This document shows positions 1 through 6,778 of a DNA stretch of 10,088 nucleotides, piece by piece; position 1 is the stretch's first letter; each line of letters opens with the position of its first letter. The notes under the pieces are model-generated. The model searched no databases, had not been told where the DNA came from, and saw nothing but the letters and a program-made list of their open reading frames with translations. This stretch comes from Desulfobacula sp. (GTDB taxonomy: Bacteria > Desulfobacterota > Desulfobacteria > Desulfobacterales > Desulfobacteraceae). Made by a program: the position numbers and the translations under genes. Location of the stretch: contig JAABTB010000056.1 of assembly GCA_011390085.1 (NCBI GenBank), positions 1-10,088 on the forward strand, given 5' to 3'.

Positions 1-3000
1 CCATATATGTATCCCAGTTCAATCCGTTTTCATAAAAGGCAATGGCTGACAATTTCTTGGTAATGATGGCATTGCGGTAGGCCTTTAATTTATCGGAATT
101 CAGAATCCTCAAGATGGCTTCCCGGCCCAGGTTTTTTACCAGGATAGCGGGGATATACGCTTCCAGGATGACCCAGAGCAGGTTTTCATCGGAAAGGATC
201 GCATCCATATGCTCTGCCACAATGGCCTGGAAGGAAAAAATCTGCTCACTGGTTTTTTCCGACAGCATAAATAAGGGAACCTGGGGATCTTTCTCATGGA
301 TCCGGATCAGCATATCCGTTTCGACCGAGGCATTGGTCTTCACCAGCACCATGATGTCCCGGATCAGGTCCCAGCGGGTGGACTTGTCTTCCAGGAGCTG
401 CCGTTCATAGTCGTTTCCGAATAAAAACCCCGTCAGCACCTCGGCCACGGCCGACGAAAAGACCCCGCCCTTATTGGCCGTGCTGTCCTTGATCTGAAGG
501 ATGTCGGTGGACCCGGCAATATACCTTCTGGACGCATCGTCAAAAAAGACATTGGCCCCTTCCACGATGAATCGCAGTTCCTTGAAATTGGCGGCAAACT
601 GCCGGACATTGCCGTGATTGATCGTATCTTTGAACCCGCCGCAGGGGATAAAGGCCTCTATGGCAGCTTTTTCAAGGTATTTCCGGTTGGCCGGGTCCGT
701 GAGAAAGGTCCGGTGGAACATGGCCCCGTCTTCGATAAAGGTCCCATCGGGCAGGGTGATGTTCTTCGCCCTGAGCGGAACCTGGAATCCTTCCGGCCCA
801 AGCTTTTCAGCCGGATATCCCAGGGAATTCACCCTGGGGGAGGTGTGGCGCATGAAGGCGATTTTCATCAATTCCTTTTTATCCAGGCCCTCCGGATCGA
901 ACAGAACGGACCCGCCATCCACGATGAGGCAGATTTTACCCTGGTAGCACTGGATTTCATTGGAGCCCAGATCCCCGTCGGGCCCGCCGGTGATCATGAG
1001 GTTCAAATCTTCTTCCCGGCAGCCATAATGCGCGATAAGGGTCCGGAAGGCCCCCATGATGCCGGTGGTGGTCATGCCGCTGGTCTTGATTTTTCCGCCG
1101 ATGTGTTTCCAGATGTCTTCCATGTCCGCAGTCAGGGCAACGGTATCCCCATTGATCTGGAGTTCGGTTTTTTTGTCCTTATGGGCCGTGAGGCCGAAAA
1201 GGTCATCGTTTTTCAATATGCCGTAGGTGTCGTGGGGAATGCCGAAGCTTTTCCCCGTGGTGATGGTCCGCCAGTATTCGTAACCCCTCTCTTTTGCCCT
1301 GAAGGAAATAGCATCCATCAGGGGTGCGGTGCCCTCATCAGGCCCGAAAAAGACCATTTCCGGTTTTCCATAATGATCCACAACCGCATCATCCGGGAGC
1401 ATCAGATCCATGATGCCTTCCGTGTAATCATACAAGGCATCCATGCCGTAGGCGGCATAGATGGGGTGGGGAACTACCACGCCTTTGGACCCGCTTTCGC
1501 AGATATCCTTGTGTTTCAGCCGCTGGGCCTTGGGTCCCAGGGCATAATTCAAGAGAACCGCATTGTCCAGTTCCATGGCATGGTTGGTGGGGGTCACCCG
1601 GATCAGGCGCAGCCCGCCCCTGGCAATGTCGTCGGCCCGAAGATGGGTGCCACAGGCATAATGGCCGTTGACATAGAAAACACCGAAGACAGATTGTTTG
1701 AAAACCAGGGGATCCAGGATGCGGCTGTCCATCCTGAAGGAAAAGGAACGTTTCTCGGGTTTGTAAAAATTGGTTTTAAAGGTGGCGGAAATAAGGTTGA
1801 ACATAAAGGAAAAAATATCCCGGCCCATGGAAAAATCCATGAACCGAACCTCCAGCATCCGGTTGAATTCAGCTTCTTTCTTTTCCAATTCTTCTTGGGT
1901 CAGATCACAGGGGCCGGCCGGGTTGAATTTTTGTTCAAACAGCCGGTACAGAAAACAAAGAAGGTCCGGATGGGATGAGGCCGTTTCCATGATCATCCGG
2001 GATACATAGGTAAATTTATTGGATTCGTGAATCCGCTCGGAAAATGCTTCCCGATGGTCCTGGCTGGAAAGGCTCTCCATGATTTCCCGGTCGGTCTTTT
2101 TTCCTCTTTCCTTGAAGATGAACATATGGGTAAAATCAATGACATTCCCGCTAAACAGCATTTCATGAAAACTCAGCTTGGCGTCCACATAGAGCTGGGT
2201 GACGGGGCTGACCGAAAAACTCAGGAAGGACCGCAGATCATTCACCAGTGCGGTTTCCATATTTCTGGACAATTCTCCCTGCACATAGAGGGAACAGATG
2301 GAAGAGGCAATGCCGGTCGGGGTGTGATAGGGCTCCCAATAGGCCCGGGTGATAACGAGTCCGTGATCGGCAAAGAGCTTTCTTAAAACCGGAAGCTGGG
2401 GCTTTTCAAAATCGGAATTGAACATGAAGCGAATTTCTCCGATATCTGAAAGATTGAAGATCTCGATGAAAGGGATTACGGAAGTTGACACCTTTTCCAG
2501 GCATTTTTCATACCGGTTCCGCGTCAGTCGAGGAGTAGAGGTATAATCCGGGTCCCGGCTGAACAGGAACCGGGAATCGGAAAAATCGGTTTCCTTGAAA
2601 TCCTTAACCACCTCAGGCCTGAAAACATAGGTATAGTATTCGCTTTCAGGGTTGTAATAATATTCGCGACGATGCCCTGTAAGCTGCTTGTCCAATAGTT
2701 TTTCCATGGAGTCCCGGGTTTCTTTTGTGGCAATCCTGACCCTTTGAATCTGTCTGCCCTTCATGAGATCAAAATCAATATCCGCTACCCAGGAATTCAA
2801 TACCACCTTTCCGTCACAGACTTTGATACTCTTTGAAATGGAGGAAAGAATATGTTTGAGGGAGTCCTTGGTAATGGTTTCAAAAAAATAATTGGGCAGC
2901 CCCAGTTCATTAAGCAGGATGCCGGCGGCCATATTGATGCAGTTGGCGGTTATCAGACCCTCGGAAGAAAGGTCGATAACCGCCTCGTATAGGAGACTCG

Positions 3001-3103
3001 GGTTCAGTTTGACACTCAGGGCCTTATATATGATCCGGGCACCTGCGGAGGCAGACGTGCCGCATTCTGTCCGGGGTTCCATCAGATCGTCTGTGGGGTG
3101 CAT
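1..3103 (-). CDS. gdh: Large NAD-dependent glutamate dehydrogenase (Gdh2-like, ~115 kDa class), C-terminus cut by window edge
   Basis: Oxidative deamination of glutamate to 2-oxoglutarate and ammonium with NAD, in the cytoplasm. I translated the minus strand from the ATG at 3103 and found an open frame of 1034 codons to the edge. The catalytic part carries the signatures of the large glutamate dehydrogenases typified by yeast Gdh2: DDIARGGLR (residues ~491-499), a GSKG motif with K540 in the substrate-binding region, the nucleotide-binding signature ITGGPDGDLGSNEI (704-717), FIVEGANVFF (845-854) and STANKGGVFSS (874-884). Residues 1 to about 450 form the long N-terminal region of this class, which I cannot divide into domains by eye. 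Yeast Gdh2 is about 1090 residues, so only a few dozen residues are probably missing. The start is fixed by AAGGAG at 3111-3116, seven bases upstream. A 160-base gap separates it from recD2, so it likely has its own promoter. Class assignment is from recalled motifs; the enzyme family is confident. Confidence 0.9.
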   Translation of the reverse strand, partial: MHPTDDLMEPRTECGTSASAGARIIYKALSVKLNPSLLYEAVIDLSSEGLITANCINMAAGILLNELGLPNYFFETITKDSLKHILSSISKSIKVCDGKVVLNSWVADIDFDLMKGRQIQRVRIATKETRDSMEKLLDKQLTGHRREYYYNPESEYYTYVFRPEVVKDFKETDFSDSRFLFSRDPDYTSTPRLTRNRYEKCLEKVSTSVIPFIEIFNLSDIGEIRFMFNSDFEKPQLPVLRKLFADHGLVITRAYWEPYHTPTGIASSICSLYVQGELSRNMETALVNDLRSFLSFSVSPVTQLYVDAKLSFHEMLFSGNVIDFTHMFIFKERGKKTDREIMESLSSQDHREAFSERIHESNKFTYVSRMIMETASSHPDLLCFLYRLFEQKFNPAGPCDLTQEELEKKEAEFNRMLEVRFMDFSMGRDIFSFMFNLISATFKTNFYKPEKRSFSFRMDSRILDPLVFKQSVFGVFYVNGHYACGTHLRADDIARGGLRLIRVTPTNHAMELDNAVLLNYALGPKAQRLKHKDICESGSKGVVVPHPIYAAYGMDALYDYTEGIMDLMLPDDAVVDHYGKPEMVFFGPDEGTAPLMDAISFRAKERGYEYWRTITTGKSFGIPHDTYGILKNDDLFGLTAHKDKKTELQINGDTVALTADMEDIWKHIGGKIKTSGMTTTGIMGAFRTLIAHYGCREEDLNLMITGGPDGDLGSNEIQCYQGKICLIVDGGSVLFDPEGLDKKELMKIAFMRHTSPRVNSLGYPAEKLGPEGFQVPLRAKNITLPDGTFIEDGAMFHRTFLTDPANRKYLEKAAIEAFIPCGGFKDTINHGNVRQFAANFKELRFIVEGANVFFDDASRRYIAGSTDILQIKDSTANKGGVFSSAVAEVLTGFLFGNDYERQLLEDKSTRWDLIRDIMVLVKTNASVETDMLIRIHEKDPQVPLFMLSEKTSEQIFSFQAIVAEHMDAILSDENLLWVILEAYIPAILVKNLGREAILRILNSDKLKAYRNAIITKKLSAIAFYENGLNWDTYM

Positions 3104-3123
3104 TGTTTTTCTCCTTGAAATCC

Positions 3124-3172
3124 GGGTTGAGTTTACCCTGGGGCAGGCGTTGCTTTTTTGCAGATGCCCCGG
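3124..3172 (-). promoter_or_regulatory. Foldable 5' leader of gdh: two overlapping hairpins
   Basis: Read on the minus strand, GGGGCA (3165-3170) pairs with TGCCCC (3140-3145). The stem extends by CC/GG (3171-3172 with 3137-3138) past a single bulged base, and the 19-base loop contains a small TGC-A6-GCA hairpin. A second, smaller stem GGGT (3135-3138) with ACCC (3124-3127) shares bases 3137-3138 with the first, so the two cannot form together in full. The structure sits between the candidate promoter and the ribosome binding site. It matches no riboswitch that I recognise. A role in control of gdh is only an inference. Confidence 0.3.
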
Positions 3173-3180
3173 ATACAGAG

Positions 3181-3210
3181 TCCATACCATATTTCACTGC
3201 CGGGTGACAA
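3181..3210 (-). promoter_or_regulatory. Candidate sigma-70-type promoter for gdh
   Basis: On the minus strand a -35-like TTGTCA (3205-3210, five of six matches to TTGACA) is followed after 18 bases by TATGGA (3181-3186, three of six matches to TATAAT). A start of transcription near 3174 would place the leader hairpin at the very 5' end of the message. The -10 box is poor, so this is a weak call supported mainly by position in the only long gap before gdh. Confidence 0.3.
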
Positions 3211-3230
3211 TGACTTAACCGGATATAGGA

Positions 3231-3251
3231 GAAAAATATTCAGATCCTGAA
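3231..3251 (-). terminator. Weak candidate intrinsic terminator after recD2
   Basis: Twelve bases past the recD2 stop the minus strand reads TTCAG-GAT-CTGAA (3239-3251), a five-pair, AT-rich stem, followed by TATTTTTC. The U-run is reasonable but the stem is short and weak, so read-through into gdh is possible. Confidence 0.3.
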
Positions 3252-3263
3252 ACCTTACAGAAT

Positions 3264-5411
3264 TTAGCCGGCGAGCTTCTCCTTCAAGCCGGTGAGGCGA
3301 AGGACGGTTTTGTTGTTGCCCAGGGCCGTTTCCAGGGCCTTTGACGACCCCACAATGATGACCAGGCGCTTGCCCCGGGTCATGGCCGTGTAAAGCAGGT
3401 TTCTCTGCAACAGGGGAAAATGGGCCGTGGTCAGGGCGATGACAATGGCTGAATATTCGCTGCCCTGGGATTTGTGGACGGATATGGCATAGGCCAGGGC
3501 GAGTTCGTCCAGCTCCAGGATATCATATTCGACAATGCGGCCGTCATAGTCCACCAGGACCTTGTTTTCGGATTTGACGACTTCGGCTACCAGACCAATA
3601 TCCCCGTTGAACACCTCTTTTTCATAATTGTTTTTCAGGTGCATGACCTTGTCGCCGGTCTTAAAGAGAATCCCCCGGACCTCCATGCCGCCGGGAGCCG
3701 GGTTCAGAACATTCTGAAGCTGCTGGTTCAGGTTGATGGTTCCTGCCTCCCCCCGGTGCATGGGGGTGAGCACCTGAATTTCGTCAATATGGGGAAAAGC
3801 ATGTTGAATCCGTTTTGAACACAGCTCCAGGATGGTTTCCACGACTTTGTCGGGCCTGTTTTTCTCAATAAAATAAAATTCGGAAAGCGATCCTGCGGCT
3901 GCCTTATGAAAATCCGGCATTTCTCCGTTCCTGATGCTGTGGGCATACATGACGATGGGGCTTTCTTCGGCCTGGCGGAATACCCGGGTCAGGGAAAAAA
4001 CCTTTATTCTTTTTGACTCGATGATGTCAGACAATACATTGCCGGGACCCACGGACGGCAGTTGAAAGGTATCTCCGACCAGAATCAGGCTTGCCGTCGC
4101 CGGCATGGCTTCAATGAGGTGATACATGAGAAGGGTATCCACCATGGAGGCCTCGTCCACCACAAACACATCCAGATCCAGGGGGTTGGCATAGTTTTTT
4201 TCAAAGGTCTGGTTTTCCTGGTCAAACCCCAGGAGTTTGTGCAGGGTAAAGGCTTTCTGCCCCGTCACCTCGGAAAGGCGTCTCGCTGCCCTTCCCGTGG
4301 GAGCGCTCAAAACGGCTTTTTGATCCAGGCGTCTGAAAATCTCGCACAGGGCCCGGACCAGGGTTGTTTTGCCGGTCCCGGGGCCGCCGGTGATGACCAC
4401 GATTTTTTCATCCAGAACATGGGTGACCACATCCAACTGCTCTTCAGACAGTTTTACAGCCAGTTTCGTCAGCACGGTTTCAAGGATCTCCTCTTTTCCC
4501 AGCCGGCAGGCCCGGGTCTTCATGGACAGAACCGCCTTCATCCGGGAAGCGATGCCGGATTCGGCCCGGAAAAGCCGCGCCGGATAAACCCGTATGTCTT
4601 CTTCGCCTCTTTCCGTTTTGATTTCACCTTCATGGACCAATGCTTCCAAAGCAGGTTCGAATTTATCCGGTGCCACGCCCGAGAGTTTTGCCGAGGCGGC
4701 AAAGAGATCTTGTTTAAATTGATACACATGCCCGTCCTGCTCGGCAAACAAGAGGCCGCAGACCAGGCAGGCCTTGAGCCGGTTCTCGTCCTCTTTCGAC
4801 ATCCCGGACCGCAGGGCGATGCGGTCGGCCAGGGCAAAGCCCAGGCCCGGGATATCCCTGGCAATGAGATAGGGATCATGTTTCAGGATATTCAGGGTTT
4901 CGGACCCATAGGCTTGGAGAATAGTGGAGGCATGGTATACGCCCACCTCATTTTCCTGAAGAAACTGCATGACCCGCCGGACGGCATGGTGTTTGTTCCA
5001 GGCTTCCGTGATAATGTTTTTTTTGGCATTTCCGATACCGTAAACGGATTTCAACTGGTCCGGTTCATTTTCAATAATCTCCAGGGTTTTTTCTTCAAAC
5101 CGGTCCACAATCTTATCGGCCAGGGATTTTCCAATGCCTTTGATAATGCCGGAGCCCAGGTATTTCCGGATACCGGAAACCGTGGCCGGCAGGATCACCT
5201 TATACATCTCAACCTTAAACTGGTCCCCGTATTTCGGGTGGGCGCTCCATTTGCCCGAAACCTCAAGACTTTCCCCTTCAAAGACCCCGGCCAGCCGGCC
5301 CACAATGGTCACGGGATCATTGATTTTGGCCATTTTGAGTTTTGCAATGGTATAGTGATTGTCCGGGTTCTGATAGGTGAGCCGTTCGATAATACCTTTA
5401 AGGACTATCAT
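3264..5411 (-). CDS. recD2: RecD2-type 5'-3' DNA helicase (SF1B)
   Basis: ATP-driven DNA helicase of the RecD2 subfamily, acting in the cytoplasm in DNA repair and replication-fork maintenance, independently of RecBC. At 715 residues it has the length usual for RecD2. The N-terminal third carries the helix-hairpin-helix region that marks this subfamily (SGIIKGIGKSLADKI 87-101, VYGIGNAKK 123-131, DIPGLGFALADRIA 186-199). The helicase core follows: Walker A GGPGTGKTT (342-350, K348), APTGRAARRL (370-379), Walker B VVDEASMVD (417-425, D419-E420), GDTFQLPSVGPG (446-457), VFRQ (477-480), YAISVHKSQGSEY (641-653) and LLYTAMTRGKR (672-682). All motifs are intact. The ATG follows the gmhB TGA with no gap, and GAGGAG at 5416-5421, inside gmhB, lies four bases from the start, so translation is probably coupled. 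It is the last gene of the hsp20-lon-rlpA-gmhB-recD2 run. Confidence 0.95.
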   Translation of the reverse strand: MIVLKGIIERLTYQNPDNHYTIAKLKMAKINDPVTIVGRLAGVFEGESLEVSGKWSAHPKYGDQFKVEMYKVILPATVSGIRKYLGSGIIKGIGKSLADKIVDRFEEKTLEIIENEPDQLKSVYGIGNAKKNIITEAWNKHHAVRRVMQFLQENEVGVYHASTILQAYGSETLNILKHDPYLIARDIPGLGFALADRIALRSGMSKEDENRLKACLVCGLLFAEQDGHVYQFKQDLFAASAKLSGVAPDKFEPALEALVHEGEIKTERGEEDIRVYPARLFRAESGIASRMKAVLSMKTRACRLGKEEILETVLTKLAVKLSEEQLDVVTHVLDEKIVVITGGPGTGKTTLVRALCEIFRRLDQKAVLSAPTGRAARRLSEVTGQKAFTLHKLLGFDQENQTFEKNYANPLDLDVFVVDEASMVDTLLMYHLIEAMPATASLILVGDTFQLPSVGPGNVLSDIIESKRIKVFSLTRVFRQAEESPIVMYAHSIRNGEMPDFHKAAAGSLSEFYFIEKNRPDKVVETILELCSKRIQHAFPHIDEIQVLTPMHRGEAGTINLNQQLQNVLNPAPGGMEVRGILFKTGDKVMHLKNNYEKEVFNGDIGLVAEVVKSENKVLVDYDGRIVEYDILELDELALAYAISVHKSQGSEYSAIVIALTTAHFPLLQRNLLYTAMTRGKRLVIIVGSSKALETALGNNKTVLRLTGLKEKLAG

Positions 5412-5969
5412 TCAGCTCCTCGCAGATTGGATGATCCAGCAGGCGGCATCATACAGGTCTTCGGCAACATGGTCCGGCGGTGTACGGTTCCGGCTGAGTT
5501 CGGCCCAGGCCCCAACCCCGTTTCCGGTTTTTACCAGGATGGCCTTGGCGCATCCGGCATTGCGGGCGCAGAGGATATCCTTTGTGCTGTCTCCCACCAT
5601 AAAGGAGCGGGTAAGATCGATCTGGTATTTTTTCTGGGCCTGGAAAATCAGGCCCGGTTTGGGCTTTCTGCAGGAACACCGGTCTTGCGGAACATGGGGG
5701 CAGTAAAAAATGTCCGTAATCCTGCCTCCGGCAGCCCTAACCCCGACTTTCATTTTTTCAAAAATAGCTTCCAAACTTTCTTTTGCGGCAAGATTCCGGC
5801 CGATCATGGACTGGTTGGTGACGGCGATCACCTGAAATCCGCTTTGGCTGAGAAGGGCTATGGCTTCCGGGCTTCTGGGGATAAATTCAAATTCGGAAGG
5901 GTCTTTTACATATGCGTCGGAATCCTGATTGATGACCCCGTCCCTGTCTAGAAAAACCGTATATCCCAT
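5412..5969 (-). CDS. gmhB: D-glycero-manno-heptose 1,7-bisphosphate 7-phosphatase (HAD family)
   Basis: Removes the C7 phosphate from heptose 1,7-bisphosphate in the cytoplasmic pathway to ADP-heptose, the inner-core sugar of lipopolysaccharide. The 185-residue length fits GmhB. HAD motif I is FLDRDGVIN (6-14, nucleophile D8 and acid/base D10), motif II is VTNQS (50-54), and motif III/IV are RKPKPG (101-106) and GDSTKD (126-131, D127 and D131). The structural zinc site is complete: C90, H92, C98 and C100, with only five residues between H92 and C98, a shorter loop than in E. coli GmhB. The related histidinol-phosphatase domain of HisB is the main alternative, but no his genes are present. No other heptose genes are nearby either, so the pathway must be encoded elsewhere. 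The gene starts eight bases after the rlpA stop, with AGGA just upstream, and its stop abuts the recD2 start. Confidence 0.88.
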   Translation of the reverse strand: MGYTVFLDRDGVINQDSDAYVKDPSEFEFIPRSPEAIALLSQSGFQVIAVTNQSMIGRNLAAKESLEAIFEKMKVGVRAAGGRITDIFYCPHVPQDRCSCRKPKPGLIFQAQKKYQIDLTRSFMVGDSTKDILCARNAGCAKAILVKTGNGVGAWAELSRNRTPPDHVAEDLYDAACWIIQSARS

Positions 5970-5977
5970 TCTTCCTG

Positions 5978-6769
5978 CTATTCTTCTGCAACAGCAAAGG
6001 TGCTGGCAAAGCCCTGGGCAAGAAGTTTTTCGCTGAACCGTTCCGCATCCTTTAAATTGGTAAATCGTCCGATTCTCACCCGGTAAAAGGTGCCCCGGTC
6101 ATCGGTAAAAATAACGATATGGGCATTCGGGTATTTTTCAGACAGGTTGTCCCGGTATTTCTCGGCATTGGCCTTGATCTGGAAGGCCCCCACCTGAACC
6201 GTAAAATTACCCGTATAATAATCCACGGGCCTGAACTCCACCGGCTTGTGGGTGGTCGGCGAATAGGAAGTGGCCTCGCCCAGAGCAGTTACCTTTACTT
6301 TAGCCGTTCCCGGGCCTGCAATCCCGATCTCCTTTGCCCCGGTATAGGAAAGATCAATGACCCTGCCCGTTACAAAGGGTCCCCTGTCGTTAATACGGGC
6401 TACTACCTTCCGGTCGTTTTCAAGATTGTGGACCGAAACCCAGGTATTCATGGGCAGGGTTTTGTGGGCCGCGGTCATATCATACATATTGTAAATTTCA
6501 CCGTTAGAGGTTTTTCTGCCATGAAATTTATTGCCATACCACGAAGCAATACCGGTTTGCACGAATCCGTCGGCCCGGGCAAGGGGGGTGTATTCAATCC
6601 CGTTAATGGTATAGGGCCTCTGGGTGGCCGGAATTTTCTTTGATGGTGATCCCGGCGGCGGCTGCCGGCCGGGTTCAGGCGTGGTTCCCCGATTGGCGGA
6701 ACACCCGAAAACAAGGAGCATAAACCCTATCAGGAGGCTAATTCGTATTTTCAAGCAGCAGCTCCGCAT
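5978..6769 (-). CDS. rlpA: RlpA family septal-ring lytic transglycosylase, lipoprotein with SPOR domain
   Basis: Members of this family cleave peptidoglycan glycan strands, preferring strands stripped of stem peptides at the division site. The 263-residue protein opens with a lipoprotein signal ending in lipobox VFGC (acylated C23), then a Pro/Gly/Ser-rich linker (~28-50). The double-psi beta-barrel domain (~72-165) includes GIASWYGNKFHGRKTSNGE (73-91), TAAHKTLP (99-106) and INDRGPFVTGRVIDLS (126-141). A SPOR domain, which binds denuded glycan, covers about 188-260 (FTVQVGAFQIKANAEKY). E91 and H102 sit where the family's proposed catalytic residues lie; N94 occupies a position where many homologues have Asp. 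The gene lies nine bases after the lon stop. A TAA codon immediately precedes ATG 6769 in frame, so the start is this ATG or one further in; a TTG at 6754 is a good competitor (see separate entry). Confidence 0.92.
   Translation of the reverse strand: MRSCCLKIRISLLIGFMLLVFGCSANRGTTPEPGRQPPPGSPSKKIPATQRPYTINGIEYTPLARADGFVQTGIASWYGNKFHGRKTSNGEIYNMYDMTAAHKTLPMNTWVSVHNLENDRKVVARINDRGPFVTGRVIDLSYTGAKEIGIAGPGTAKVKVTALGEATSYSPTTHKPVEFRPVDYYTGNFTVQVGAFQIKANAEKYRDNLSEKYPNAHIVIFTDDRGTFYRVRIGRFTNLKDAERFSEKLLAQGFASTFAVAEE
6752..6765 (-). promoter_or_regulatory. Alternative rlpA start: GGAG plus TTG
   Basis: The ATG at 6769 has no clear Shine-Dalgarno (upstream bases read GGTAACAG), whereas inside the gene GGAG (6762-6765) is seven bases ahead of an in-frame TTG at 6752-6754, codon 6. 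Starting there gives MKIRISLLIGFMLLVFGC, a compact and typical lipoprotein signal with the acylated Cys at position 18. I consider both starts possible; the choice does not change the mature protein. Confidence 0.45.
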
Positions 6770-6778
6770 CTGTTACCA

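Noticed and set aside
614..1978. A 454-codon plus-strand open frame opposite gdh.
   Set aside because: Same in-register antisense effect; the minus strand encodes clear glutamate dehydrogenase motifs throughout.
3140..3156. A sigma-54-like GG-N10-GC pattern (GGGGCAGGCGTTGC) on the plus strand.
   Set aside because: It points away from gdh into recD2 antisense, matches only the core dinucleotides and TTGC, and drives no plus-strand gene.
4062..5951. A 629-codon plus-strand open frame running antisense across recD2 and gmhB.
   Set aside because: It lies in exact codon register opposite the real genes; it stays open because those genes avoid TTA, CTA and TCA codons. The product is low-complexity, rich in Gly, Phe and His, with no recognisable domain.
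5978..6769. Asn at RlpA position 94, where many family members have Asp, as a sign of lost catalysis.
   Set aside because: E91 and H102 are kept and I believe Asn occurs at this place in other members, so inactivity cannot be argued from this.
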